NCBI RefSeq assembly: GCF_024679245.1
Contig: NC_090183.1
Span: 26,211,809-26,275,808 of the forward strand
Origin: Pseudorasbora parva
Lineage: Eukaryota; Chordata; Actinopteri; Cypriniformes; Gobionidae
DNA length: 64,000 bases
Direction: 5' to 3'
The position numbers and the translations under genes were made by a program. Shown piece after piece: positions 1 to 14,730 of this stretch (position 1 is the first letter of the stretch; each line of letters begins with the position of its first letter). The notes beneath the pieces are model-generated. The model searched no databases and was not told the DNA's origin. It saw only the letters and a list, made by a program, of their open reading frames with translations.

Positions 1-176
1 TGGTTGACCTAAATTGGTAGGCTATTATATTATTGTGTACTTAAATTTAACAGCTGAGAGCTGAATGGTCTATACAGCTAATACAGCTTAACTCTCTGAG
101 TTCTTGTAATGTTATTACCATTTTCGAAACTATAGTGAATAAACTGATAATGTGATAAAATGTTCAAGCTGTCTGA

Positions 177-177
<1 letters not shown>

Positions 178-263
<86 letters not shown>
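178..263. repeat. (TA)n-(CA)n compound microsatellite
   Basis: Alternating TA to about 240, then pure CA. Both strands give long runs of alternating Tyr/Ile codons that are artefacts, not proteins. Confidence 0.97.
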
Positions 264-1149
264 GCAACTACATACTGTGGTGGTGGGCCGAAGACGCTAG
301 TAATAAACTGACAAATCCCAACAAAGTCTGGCTCTCCAATGATCTCCTCTCCAGTGTAGCAAATCAAAAACCAAATTTCCTCCTGGGCAGCAGTAGACAC
401 GGACGAGCAGATACCTGCGGCCACCTGGGCCTCACTCCAAAGACTCGGCCAAGACAATTTCTCTCAAATCACCTCTCTATCTTAATCTGACAGCCCTCCT
501 CGATTAGGAGGTGTGAAAATTACTTCTCTACCCACCAGCTGTCGTTCTGAAATTATCTTAATTGTACCATGATTATGCCTCTAAGCTCCTATGAGAGCAA
601 CCGTTGCATCCGTTAACAAGTAGCCTACTAGCAAAGATGGGAAGACCTTCAAAGTGTAAGTGAACACCTTAGAAGAGCTGCACTCCACTCACACACAAAT
701 ACAGACACAGATAGATAGACAGACAGACAGACAGCAAGAGGACCACTAACTTAACGTTATATGCTAGCTAGCGTGTTTAGCTCCGTATTTCGCATAATAC
801 AAAACATTAACAGTGATATAAGTCATATATTTGCACAAATAAGATCATTAGCAAACTCAACAAACAGTAGCCTAGGCTATACCAAAAGAGAATATAGAAC
901 AAAAAAAACTAAAAGTTGCCCATCTTTTTACACTGTTAGAAGTTAACGACGTTAGTAAACAATGCACTTTGTTTTCTCAAACAACTGGAATGAAAAGCTG
1001 ACAAAACCATGCAGCGGCAACAGGTAAACAGTTCCATTAACCAGTTATGCTTGTGGAAATATATACTATTACTTTCTAAAAAAAATTCTAACAACTTTAA
1101 CCTTTTTCATTTCTGTAACTGTAAAAATCCAAAAAGGCACTCACCACAC
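264..1149. other. No gene recognised
   Basis: Only short open frames occur, none with a recognisable domain. A short GATA/GACA tetranucleotide run lies at about 707-734. The rest is AT-rich, unassigned sequence. Confidence 0.6.
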
Positions 1150-3634
<2,485 letters not shown>

Positions 3635-4740
3635 CAGACTTTTTTTCTTTACATCTTGCATGGACCAACATGGCATTCTAAAGTTTTTTTATTTTTTATT
3701 ATTATCTGACCAGTGTTAACCCAAAACTGTTAGGGGTTAACACCAGACAATAGACATATTTCCCTGCCACACCAGGAATCCCAGACTGTATGTGTGTGGA
3801 CACTCTTGGCCACTTGTTTAAAAAAGCTCTTGTTTAAAGAAGGTGTTTCAGCAAAGTCAGCAAATGGCATTCAAAGATTGTGAGACCTTGCACTGCATAC
3901 ATCTGATATACCTTTGTAGACGATCCCTGACAGATAAAAGAAATTAATTGAGGAGGTCATCATCAGGTAACATGACTTTGGCTGGACACAAGCAAGACAG
4001 TTCTGTGTCCACAACAGGCTGCTGTTGCTGCTGCTTCTTCACAATCTCTTTCGCCATTTGTTCAATCTCACCCTTAGTTAGTGGGAACTCCTGGGGCTTA
4101 TTTCTGGGTTTACTGGGGCAAGTGACAGGGTTACCACTGGAACACTTACAGTTTTATTACCTTCTGTGAGGTAATGCCACAGCTGCTGTGTCTCCAGGAG
4201 TTTCTCTGAACTTGTGTTTAGGGATAAACTTGTGCTCGTCATGGCCAGGTGTTTCACATAACGTGCGAGATCCGGTTTTGTGTGGGGATGTAAGAAGCTA
4301 TTGGAATCCCTGGAGACAGCCTGCACAAGGGCAGCATACTCCACATCCACCTCAGTGAGAAGGAAATCCCTCATTTCCACTGAAAATGGTCCAGGACAAA
4401 AAAGTAGGCTACCTGCCTGAGCAACTCGTGTAGAGGGAGCAACGGGCAGTGGTGGTGTCATCTCATCTAAAGAAGAGGGAAAAAAAGACTTTTCTTTACT
4501 TTTATCTCTGAGATATCAGTAGTATTCATATAATTAAGATGTGATCTGAATTACCTTTTACTTGAGTGGACTGTGCAAGCTGGATCATTGTTTGTAAACC
4601 AAGAGAAACCTCACCAAAAATGTCATCCGTATTCCATTTGGGTTACAATCAGTTACATTATGTTTTAGTGTGAGGATATTTGTGAGTACAACAGTCAAGT
4701 TTACCAAGTGTTTCTCCCTTACTTATGCATTTTTTTATCC

Positions 4741-4833
4741 CTATTTTAATTCATTTCTATGTAAAGCACTTTGAATTGCCATTGTGTATGAAATGTGCTA
4801 TATAAATAAACTTGCCTTGCCTTGCCTTGCCTT
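4741..4833 (+). repeat. LINE/SINE 3' tail with CCTTG repeats
   Basis: A stretch resembling the 3' end of fish LINE-like elements (tgctatataaataaactt) ends in four CTTGC-type short tandem units, the usual tail of L2/CR1-type retroposons. Confidence 0.5.
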
Positions 4834-4873
4834 ACCACCTCAGGTGAGTCATCAGGTGTGAATCTCTCACTCA

Positions 4874-5464
4874 AGCCCCGTTCACACCGCCAGCGACACG
4901 CAGTGACAAAGTGATATAATCCCATTCATTTCAATGGAGGGCTGGCGACTTCCGGCGACAGAATGTGGGCGTGTCAAGCGACACGAGACACGCGACAAAA
5001 GTTCAGAAATTTCAACTTTATGCAAACGAGAAGCGATTTTCGCGAGCGACAACCATTAGGAGTGAAGTCAGTGGAGTGCACGTGATCCGTCTGCTTTACT
5101 GCTGCTACTGCGGTGTCAGGAGGAGTTGTTGATATTAGATTTTAGCAAGCCCCCTGTTCTTTATAATATGTCTCTGTGTAGCCTACATACAGAGACACAT
5201 TTAAAAAAATGATGCATGGAAAAACGTGTCTGGGATTGTGGGGATATAAAGTACGTTTTGACTAAACTGCATGCAATATGGTCTACCTATTACAGTACAG
5301 TGTATATGTATTCTAATAACTTGCTCTGTTCTGCAAAACACTAGTAATAAAAACGGTACTATTTAATGACGTTTATATGCAACCGATAGTGCGCCCACTA
5401 GCGACATGAATCTCTGGCGCTGGCGACATGCAGTGACAAAATCGCTGGCGGTGTGAACGGGGCT
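4874..5464. mobile_element. Harbinger-like MITE (family H1), 591 bp
   Basis: Terminal inverted repeats of more than 20 bp begin AGCCCCGTTCACACCGCC and end with the complement. Flanking trinucleotides are TCA and TAA, an imperfect 3-bp target duplication of PIF/Harbinger type. No open frame; non-autonomous. Confidence 0.7.
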
Positions 5465-6154
5465 TAAGAGCAGACAGCTTTGAGGACTGATGCTGTACAC
5501 CCCCCTGCAAAACTTACCTTCTAGGACTTGTGCTTGTCCTAGTACAGTGGGACAGGACGACGACAAGTAAAGCAGGGTAATTGGCCCGGCACCACTTCTA
5601 GAGCTTTTTCTGTTCCATAAACAGCACAGGATCAAAAACTGCAGACAGCTTCACTCCAGGCTGCTTCAGGTCTACAATATGCTGTAAATTCCAACAAGCC
5701 ACAGTGGCACACCATCAGGATCGCATTCTAAAAATAATATTTGGAGAACACTCTCCACTCTCTCCAGCAGCTATTTGGGATGTGAGACCCTGGTGCGGCA
5801 GTACACCCTGATGTACTACTTTGTTGGATTTGCTGGCACTATCCTACATAAGACATAAGCCTGCTTCAGTCTCTGTAGGTCCATCTGGTCCTCAACACTA
5901 AAAGCTCCTGACAGAAACTAGTAGAAAGCACTGTGCAGTGGATGGTGCTCTGACACACACTCTCTGGATAACCGCCGCATGCAGTGGAACAAGTCCAGCT
6001 TGATGTTGATGTCACTGTTATATTGTTTGCAGTAGGTACAGAGGTTGATGAGATGCTCAGAGGTTGCCGCAGTCACTATAGCCTCAATGGTCTTCCAAGA
6101 ATCGTAGAAAAGGTGCTCCTGAGGCTCAGGGTTTGGGAAAATATGATGGCTGGT

Positions 6155-7472
6155 TCTTACCTGCTATTTATTGACTATAGTTCAGCCTTTAACACCATAG
6201 CATTAAGCTAACTAACAAACTCCTGGATCTCGGACTGAACTCTTCTCTCTGTCACTGGATTGAAGATTTCCTCACTGGCAGACCTCAGGTGGTGAGAGTA
6301 GGACAGTTCACCTCCACCTCCATCACCATGAGTGTGGGAGCTCCACAGGGCTGTGTCCTCAGTCCACTGCTCTACTCTCTCTACACGCATGACTGTTTGT
6401 CCGTACACAGCTCCACCTCTGTCATCAAGTTTGCAGATGATACTGTTGTCCTGGGCCTCATTTCCAACAACAATGAGACCGCATACTTGGACGAGGTGGA
6501 GCAACTGACATCATGGTGCCAAGACAACTGTCTCCTTCTGAATGTGAACAAGACCAAAGAACTGATTGTGGACTTCAGGAAGAGACAGCAACGGTCATAT
6601 TCCCCTCTCATGATCAGCGGGACACCAGTAGAGAGAGTGAGCAGCTTTAAATACCTGGGTGTGAACATCTCCGAGGACCTGACCTGGACTGCACATATCC
6701 AGTCTCAGGTGAAAAAGGCCAGGCAAAGGCTACCACCTGCGCCAGCTGAGGAAATTCCGGGTCTCACCAGCTATCCTGAAAACTTTCTATTCAGGGGCGA
6801 TAGAAAGTTTACTGACTCAGTGCATCACAGCGTGGTATGGTAACAGCACCAGTCACGACTGCAAAGCCCTGCAAAGAGTGGTGCGCTTGTCCGAGCGCAT
6901 CTCAGGGTCAGCTCTCCCGTCTCTGCAGGACATCTACATCAAACGATGCAGAGGCAGAGCTACAAAAATCATCAAGGACATTAATCACCCGGCCAACCCC
7001 CACTTCACCCGGGTGCCTTCTGGAAAGCGCTTCCGTAGCCTGATGGCCAAAACTGAGAGACTCAGGAGGAGTTTCTTCCCACAGGCCATCAGACTCCTGA
7101 ACACTGTCACTTAACAACATGTGACTTCACCTCACTTCAGTACTAACAAACTCACATACTGATATTGCACTGCACTTTATTCTTGTGTTCCATGTAACTA
7201 CTCATTATAATGCTGTTTGCACATTACACTCCTGCACTTCTGTTATCCACATATTTATTTTTATAGTCTCCAGTTTACTTTATCTCCCTTATTTTATTCC
7301 ACATCTCGTATTCTTTTACTTGATTTATTCATAATTCTACATATGTATAAATATAGCACCTTATCCTATTCCTATTTTATAATTTATTGTGCTTTTTTGT
7401 TAATTGTTATTTGCTGTCCATGGAGCGGACCTGTTTACAGTTAAATAAAACTCTTGAACTTGAACTTGAACT
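6155..7472 (+). mobile_element. 5'-truncated non-LTR retrotransposon (L2/CR1/Rex-like LINE)
   Basis: The remaining reverse transcriptase begins with [11 protein letters not shown] (about 6167), continues in another frame, then is open from 6289 to 6843 with [18 protein letters not shown] and the catalytic FADDT box near 6431-6445. A frameshift near 6730 moves the rest into other frames; the C-terminal region (LPSLQDIY, PSGKRFRSL, SFFPQAIRLLN) is readable to 7114. The 3' end is AAATAAAACT followed by three TTGAAC-type units, typical of L2/CR1-clade tails. The endonuclease domain and the 5' half of the RT are missing. Dead copy: at least two frame breaks. Confidence 0.85.
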
Positions 7473-7962
7473 TTAAAACATTAATACAACATTATTTACC
7501 CATGAGCTGCATTAAACACTCACATTATATATATATGTGTCTAAATCCCACTTCAGATAGAGCTTCTGTGCCACTTCGGCAGTGCAAAGACGGATCTTTT
7601 GATGATGATCTTATTTGATTGGGAACAGTCTGATTGTGTCTAATTGTTCTTACTGAATTTATTGTTTAAATTAACATTTTAAAAACAAATTTTCTATTTT
7701 AACTGTTAGAGTAAGGTTTATTTAATAAGATTAGAAAACATTGCTCTTATAATGGTAAAAATGCCCCTGACATTAATTTAAAGAGACAAATATCATCCTG
7801 TAATGGGAAAGTTATAATTGGAATGCGTGTTATTGATCAGAATTTGCTCCTAAAAAATGTATTAGAGCACAAGTGCTCCAGAAGAAAAATGTTAGTAGAT
7901 AAATGTTATAGTAAACAATATGAGCACGTCGTCTTCAATGCCTCCCACTGATGAAAAGTTAA
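7473..7962. other. No gene recognised
   Basis: AT-rich spacer between the LINE tail and the next MITE; no coding signal. Confidence 0.6.
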
Positions 7963-8974
7963 AGGGTTAGTTGACCCAAAAATGAAATTTATTTTATTAA
8001 TGACTAACCTAATGTTCCACACCTGTAAGACCTCCGTTCATCTTTGGAACACAGTTTAAGATATTTTATATTTAGTCCGAGAGCGTATCTAAGTGTATGC
8101 ACACTTTACTGTCGATGTCCAGAAAGGGAATAAAAACATCATCAAAGTACTCCATATGTGACATCAGTTAGTTAGTTAGGATCTCTTGAAGCATCAAATA
8201 CATTTTGGTCCAAAAATAAAAAAAACTATGACTTCAGCATTGTCTTCTCTTCCTTGTTTGTGTTCAATCCTCAAATAAAGATTGAAACAGTCTGAAGAGT
8301 TTTTTTTTTTTTTTTTTTTGGACCAAAATGTATTTTCGATGCTTCAAGAGATTCTAATTAAAGCTACACTGTGTGATATTTCCCCCCATCTAGCGGTGAA
8401 AAGGTATATGACCATTCAGTGAATAATAGTTTCTGTTCCTCTCAATTCTGATTTTGTTTTAACTCCTACCGTGGCCGATTTAGTCCAAGATTAACATGAC
8501 AATCCTCTTCACATTAGACACGGTGCCATCGAGTGTTAAAACGCGAAAGGCGAAGCTTGAATTTATGGGTATGTCCCTCTTTGGCTAATGTACTTTCAAG
8601 ATGGAGGGGCAACATGGCGACCGGCATTCGAACCCCTCACCCGTATGTATTTTCAACGGCATATTATAAACTTACGAGAATACTTTATTACTTGAAAGAA
8701 GTAAATATGCATTAATGAGCACATATATTTTTGAAAGAACTAAGTGTTTTTAGCTAAGAATAAACTAAAAAAGTTACACAGTGTAGCTTTAACTAACTGA
8801 TTTCACGTATGGACTATTTTGATGATGTTTTTATTCCCTTTCTGGACCAGGACAGTATAGTGTTTGGATACGCTCTCGGGCTAAATATAAAATATCTTAA
8901 AATGTGTTCTGAAGATGAACAGCATTAGGGTGAGTCATAATGACATCAATTTCATTTTTGGGTGAACTAACCCT
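7963..8974. mobile_element. Long palindromic TTAA-flanked MITE (family P1), copy A
   Basis: Begins AGGGTTAGTTGACCC and ends with a near-complement (GGGTGAACTAACCCT). It is bounded on both sides by TTAA (7959-7962 and 8975-8978), the piggyBac-type target. Both arms run inward for hundreds of bases as one long inverted repeat, so a transcript would fold into a long hairpin. The right arm is interrupted by a second TTAA element at 8362-8788. Confidence 0.85.
8362..8788. mobile_element. TTAA-flanked MITE (family P2), nested in copy A
   Basis: Ends are AGCTACACTGTGTGAT and its near-complement; TTAA flanks both sides (8358-8361, 8789-8792). Removing it restores the P1 arm (compare 45223-45240). 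Thus it inserted after P1. A partial second copy is at 57834-58085. Confidence 0.85.
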
Positions 8975-9633
8975 TTAAGTGTTATTTGATTATAGAAGAA
9001 AAAGATTAATTACCACATAGCTTTAATGTCTTTTGATTATTTGATCAAAACGTATCTCATTGTGGTACACACACAAGAGAAGTGCCAAATATGCATATTC
9101 CATATTTTATCATAAATGTGGGGACTTCCACTGGTTGGTCTTGATTTTAGCAAATGGCCGCAATTTCTCTTCAACACGAGAAAAAAGACCCTCAGTGGCC
9201 CATAAGAAACATAAAACCGGCAGGCAAAGTCACGCCAAACTGCCTGAGCTGATGTTAGATGTAAACAAAATAAGGCGGACCTTACCTTTTGCCAAAGGTG
9301 CTTACTCCATGTTTATTTGAGGTAAACGGAGAAAAATGTAAATAAGGCAAGAGAGGCTGTTATTTTATGTTATTTGGAAATGTACACAAAGAGCAGCCTA
9401 TGGGACCCTGACCACCTCTTAAATTCCTTGCCATGGACAAGACGCAACCGCGCCATGAAATCTACCTGTGGTCAAAAATATATTACATCCGTAGTGTTAA
9501 GAACTACCATAGAGAATGAATGGGAAAAGTTATGGGAAGTTAAGGTTAACCATTTTTGTGTGATTGCGTCATATTCATAATTAAAATTAAATAAAATAAA
9601 AAGTGGCGTATTTCCAGAATTCAAAAGAATTCT
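8975..9633. other. No gene recognised
   Basis: Open frames at 9060-9320 and 9374-9580 are short and domain-free. Unassigned spacer upstream of the tRNA group. Confidence 0.55.
9623..9626 (-). terminator. Pol III T-run for tRNA-Gly
   Basis: Four T residues on the minus strand shortly after the tRNA 3' end; the minimum RNA polymerase III stop. Confidence 0.7.
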
Positions 9634-9705
9634 TGCGTTGGCCGGGAATCGAACCCGGGTCAACTGCTTGGAAGGCAGCTATGCTAACCACTATACCACC
9701 AACGC
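9634..9705 (-). tRNA. tRNA-Gly(TCC)
   Basis: 72-nt cloverleaf with a fully paired 7-bp acceptor stem (GCGTTGG/CCAACGC), discriminator A, and anticodon TCC in the loop CTTCCAA. The T arm has GGTTCGATTCC, the internal B box; TGGTATAGTGG is the A box. A run of four T on the minus strand follows eight bases after the 3' end. No intron. Confidence 0.97.
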
Positions 9706-10253
9706 ACGAAAAATGTTGCAACCTGCCGTCGGTCATGTAAGTCTTTTTTTTTAAAAAATATAAAAGCACAAAAAAAGCTGCAAATTGAAATAAAATGAAA
9801 GGACAACTGCAGTGAGAAGTTACCCTAGGGTGATCGCACCAGCTTGACCTCATCAGATGGAAGTTACTGCCGATGGGAAAACTTGATGAGACTCGTCGGG
9901 ATATTAGGGTAAAAAAATAACATAAATACTGTTGTTTCTCACAGAAACCGATCAGTTCGTGTGTTAACAAATCAATGTGTCGTGAGGAGCAGCGAGGTTT
10001 TTGTGCACGTTGCCTAAGCATGTATTTTTGTTTGTATGTTTTCCTCTCATAGAATTGTTACCTATTTACACCATTATATGACTGGCACACAGCAACGGTT
10101 GGAGTTAAAATCTTCATTTGTGTTCGACTGAAGAAACAGACACACCTACATGTTGGATGCAATGGGGGTAAGCAGATAAACATCTAATTTTTCATTTTTG
10201 GGTGAACTAACGCTTTATTTTCAAAGTTTCGTCGTAAAATCTTTAAAAGTGAC
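9706..10253. other. Spacer between tRNA genes
   Basis: No coding signal. Near 10190-10216 lies a short remnant of the P1 MITE end (ttgggtgaactaacgcttta). Confidence 0.6.
10245..10248 (-). terminator. Pol III T-run for tRNA-Pro
   Basis: Four T residues on the minus strand five bases beyond the tRNA end. Confidence 0.7.
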
Positions 10254-10325
10254 GGGCTCGTCCGGGATTTGAACCCGGGACCTCTCGCACCCAAAGCGAG
10301 AATCATACCCCTAGACCAACGAGCC
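10254..10325 (-). tRNA. tRNA-Pro(TGG)
   Basis: 72-nt cloverleaf: acceptor GGCTCGT/ACGAGCC, discriminator C, anticodon arm CTCGC-TTTGGGT-GCGAG with TGG. The T loop GGTTCAAATCC is the B box and the D arm TGGTCTAGGGG the A box. No mismatches seen in the stems. A T4 stop follows on the minus strand at 10245-10248. Confidence 0.97.
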
Positions 10326-10522
10326 ATAAGGCGATTTCTTTTGTAAGAGTTTATGAATCATCTGTGTGCTGGGTGTCTGAAATATCTGATTAGATTTTGA
10401 TGTCCAATTTAAAAACATTGTAACAGTATAATTAGCTAAAAAAGAAAAAACGTATAATTACATAAGGGCATAAGTGCTTGTCTGGTCTGTATATAGAAAT
10501 CTTTTCTCTCAATAACAATCAC

Positions 10523-10596
10523 GGCCGGTTAGCTCAGTTGGTTAGAGCGTGGTGCTAATAACGCCAAGGTCGCGGGTTCGATCCCCGTACTGGCCA
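10523..10596 (+). tRNA. tRNA-Ile(AAT)
   Basis: 74-nt cloverleaf: acceptor GGCCGGT/ACTGGCC with one G-T type pair, discriminator A, anticodon loop CTAATAA (AAT, read as IAU). A box TAGCTCAGTTGG and B box GGTTCGATCCC are intact. Opposite strand to the Gly and Pro genes, so it is transcribed separately. Confidence 0.97.
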
Positions 10597-10605
10597 TAAC
10601 TATCA

Positions 10606-10611
10606 TTTTTT
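10606..10611 (+). terminator. Pol III T-run for tRNA-Ile
   Basis: Six T residues starting ten bases after the tRNA. Confidence 0.8.
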
Positions 10612-11767
<1,156 letters not shown>

Positions 11768-13537
11768 CAGGTCCTTCTAAAAAAATAGCATATTGTGATA
11801 AAGTTAATTATTTTCCATAATGTAATGATAAAAATTAACTTTCATATATTTTAGATTCATTGCACTCCAACTGAAATATTTCAGGTCTTTTATTGTTTTA
11901 ATACTGATGATTTTGGCATACAGCCAAAAAAATTGCATATCATGAAAAGGTTCTCTAAACGAGCTATTAACATAATCATCTGAATCAACGAATTAACTCT
12001 AAACACCTGCAAAAGATTCCTGAGGCTTTTAAAAACTCCCAGCCTGGTTTATTACTCAAAACCGCAATCATGGGTAAGACTGCCGACCTGACTGCTGTCC
12101 AGAAGGCCATCATTGACACCCTCAAGCGAGAGGGTAAGACACAGAAAGAAATTTCTGAATGAATAGGCTGTTCCCAGAGTGCTGTATCAAGGTGCCGCAT
12201 TCCCCAGGTCAAGCCACTTTTGGGCTACAAAGCACTTTTTTCGGATAAAAGCAAATTTTGCATGTCATTCGGAAATCAAGGTGCCAGAGTCTGGAGGAAG
12301 ACTGGGGAGAAGGAAATGCCAAAATGCCTGAAGTCCAGTGTCAAGTACCCACAGTCAGTAATGGTCTGGGGTGCCATGTCAGCTGCTGGTGTTGGTCCAC
12401 TGTGTTTTATCAAGGGCAGGGTCAATGCAGCTAGCTATCAGGAGATTTTGGAGCACTTCCTGCTTCCATCTGCTGAAAAGCTTTATGGAGATGAAGATTT
12501 CGTTTTTCAGCATGACCTGGCACCTGCTCACAGTGTCAAAACCACTGGTAAATGATTTACTGACCATGGTATTACTGTGCTCAATTGGCCTGCCAACTCT
12601 CCTGACCTGAACCCCATAGAGAATCTGTGGGATATTGTGAAGAGAAAGCTGAGAGACGCAAGACCCAACACTCTGGATGAGCTTTACGCCGCATTCACAC
12701 GGGGCGTAGGCGTTAACACTTCCCATGTACTTTGAATGGGTGACATCATCTGTTGCCGAACTGAATTGTGGGTTCCGTCGCGGCGCTTCACTCGCGTTCC
12801 AAGCGGCAGAAGTTGAAGATTTCTTAACTTTTCAAGCGCCAGCGCAGGCGTCACCCAATCAGATCGCCGTATGCAAATATCCTACAGCAGACGCTAGCCA
12901 ACAGCTTTGAGCACCTGTGCAGTGCACTGACAACAACTACAGGGGCAATCGCATTCACACATAACACCAAATCGGCATCCATTTCGTCTCACAGACTAGC
13001 TGTCATAAAAAGGTGCTTTTTTTGTGTTGTGTTTTGGTCCAAGCTAGTTAATATGATTGGCTGTTGTCACTATGACGATCGCGTCAGCACCCAGCTTCAG
13101 CCACGCCCTCCGTCAAGCGTTAACACCTACGCCCCGTGTGAATGCGGCGTAAGGCCGCTATCGAAGCATCCTGGGCCTCCATAACTCCTCAGCAGTGCCA
13201 CAGGCTGATCGCCTCCATGCCAGCAGTCTTTCTGCAAAAGGATTCCTGACCAAGTATTGAGTGCATAACTGAACATAATAATTTGAAGGTTGACTTTTTT
13301 TGTATTAAAAACTCTTTTCTTTTATTGGTCGGATGAAATGTGCTAAGTTTTTGAGATAGGAATTTTGGGTTTTCATGAGCTGTATGCCAAAATCATCAGT
13401 ATTAAAACAATAAAAGACCTGAAATATTTCAGTTGGTGTTCAATGAATCTAAAATATCTGAAAGTTTAATTTTTATCATTACATTATGGAAAATAATGAC
13501 CTTTATCACAATATGCTAATTTTTTTAGAAAGACCTC
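11768..13537 (+). mobile_element. Defective Tc1/mariner element, copy 1
   Basis: Left end CAGGTCCTTCTAAAAAAAT after a TA (11766-11767). The right end (about 13290-13537) is the inverted complement of the left 180 bp, allowing for changes. Transposase remnants read on plus: CMSFGNQGARVWRKTGEKE, MVWGAMSAAGVGPLCF, FQHDLAPAH and SPDLNPIENLWD, matching the DDE catalytic core of Tc1 transposases. It is dead: the N-terminal DNA-binding part is deleted around 12195, the first catalytic motif reads SDKS rather than the SDES-type motif, an in-frame stop follows at about 12554, and a MITE interrupts the 3' end of the frame at 12687-13149. Confidence 0.9.
12687..13149. mobile_element. Harbinger-like MITE (family H2), 463 bp
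   Basis: Inverted ends CGCCGCATTCACACGGGGCG and its complement, flanked by TTA (12684-12686) and TAA (13150-13152). Removal rejoins the Tc1 sequence at GAGCTT/AAGGCCGC. Family H2 recurs as a shorter, inverted copy at 25335-25591. Confidence 0.85.
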
Positions 13538-14730
13538 TCAGGCGTTACAGGAACTTTCAGTGGGGCTGGTAGACAGAAACATACACAGTATCAAACTCTA
13601 TCAAGTGCCAACTGATATTGAATAAACAACTGACTGACCATGTCAACTAGGTTAAAATCAGCTGAGGTTGAATGACAAAGCACATCTCAAAATGAACAAC
13701 AGAACTGTTCACCGACCACAGAATGAAGGTTTTGCCATGCACATACAGTAGCAGTCCCCAGACCCAGACCCAAACCCTATTTTATTTTTTTTACCTGGTG
13801 GGATATTGTCTGAACTATACCAAAGGTATCAATTCTATCGTTTCATACCTATACTGTATCCTAATTAAATTCATAATCAAATCCTTAATATTTATCCATG
13901 ATATTTAATGATTCATTCCAGTTTAAAAGCACCCTCACTAATTATTTCTTGTTTTATACAGTGTGTATTTGGTCTCTGAGGAGTGACTGCCTTGAGATGT
14001 GTGATGTGTCACTAAACACTCAATAGCAACAAGGTGTCGTGTGTTTGGATTTTGGAGGTATCACACACCCCTAACATGCCAGGAGTGCAGAAGCAGTGTT
14101 TGCTCCCTTAGCCCGGGTTCCAGATATGAATTCTTTTTTTTTTTCATTTAATTTATTATAACATATTTTCATATTTCCTTTTACTGAAACATTAAAAAGT
14201 CACGATTAATATTGCCTGTACAGCTGTCTGTATCTCTCAATGATAGAAAGCACGTTATCAGTATGTTTTGGGGAACATTCTAGTTAGAACTGGAGCTTAA
14301 TCAGCTCCAACCTTGGAGAGACTGTGCATCTTTGTATGTGGGCAATATTCTGTGTTACAGATCAGTGTTGATGTGGTGTATGAAGGGCATCTTACGATAT
14401 GGGTGGACTATTTGTCCTGGGCGGACTTGTTGTTCTGGGCAAGCTGGCGCCTGCTCCAGGTCTGGAAGGTCACTACGGGCCTAATTCCAGGGTGAAAGCA
14501 TCAACACTTGATCTATGGACAAGTGCATCTGATTAACTGGCAATGTGTGGAAATTTACCATGCCATGGAGAGAATCATCCACCTTGCAGTAATGCGGTGA
14601 TAGACCTTGAAAACAGTAAAACTGTTGGAACAATTGTATGTATGGGACGACAAGACGGGTAGAGAGGGAGCGCATCCTATAAACTGCTTGTGAGACTTCT
14701 CTGCTGTTGAAACTGCAAACTATTCTTCAG
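13538..14730. other. No gene recognised
   Basis: AT-rich spacer. Short open frames at 13723-13908 and 14313-14495 carry no domain. Confidence 0.55.

Larger units (their letters stand above)
3945..6140 (-). pseudogene. Decayed multi-part coding unit, probably transposon-derived
   Basis: Read on the minus strand, two blocks look like pieces of one protein. The upstream block (about 6140-5515) contains YDSWKTIEAI, a KLDLFHCMRRL stretch followed by SxEHHPLHSAF, then KQPGVKLSAVFDP, but is crossed by several in-frame stops. The downstream block (4461-4078, continuing in a shifted frame to 3945) is open for 127 codons, contains MRDFLLTEVDVEYAALVQ and LLETQQLWHYL, and ends in a Q-rich KKQQQQQPV tail. 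The reading frame is broken by stops and by a frameshift near 4110. A MITE (4874-5464) and a LINE tail (4741-4833) lie between the blocks, and a LINE abuts the 5' side. I do not recognise the family with certainty. The spaced acidic residues and the surroundings suggest a transposon-encoded protein present in many fish genomes, but that is inference. Confidence 0.45.

Noticed and set aside
164..457. Minus-strand frame with a plausible soluble stretch (PSLWSEAQVAAGICSS...)
   Set aside because: Ends in microsatellite translation, has no partner exon or domain; left as unassigned.
78..490. Open frames full of Tyr-Ile repeats over the (TA)n tracts (also at 3467-3719, 11096-11296, 42123-42317)
   Set aside because: Alternating TA gives TAT/ATA codons in any frame on both strands; this is microsatellite translation, not protein.
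4980..5470. CpG-rich patch around 4.9-5.5 kb as a promoter
   Set aside because: Explained by the GC-rich arms of the Harbinger-like MITE 4874-5464.
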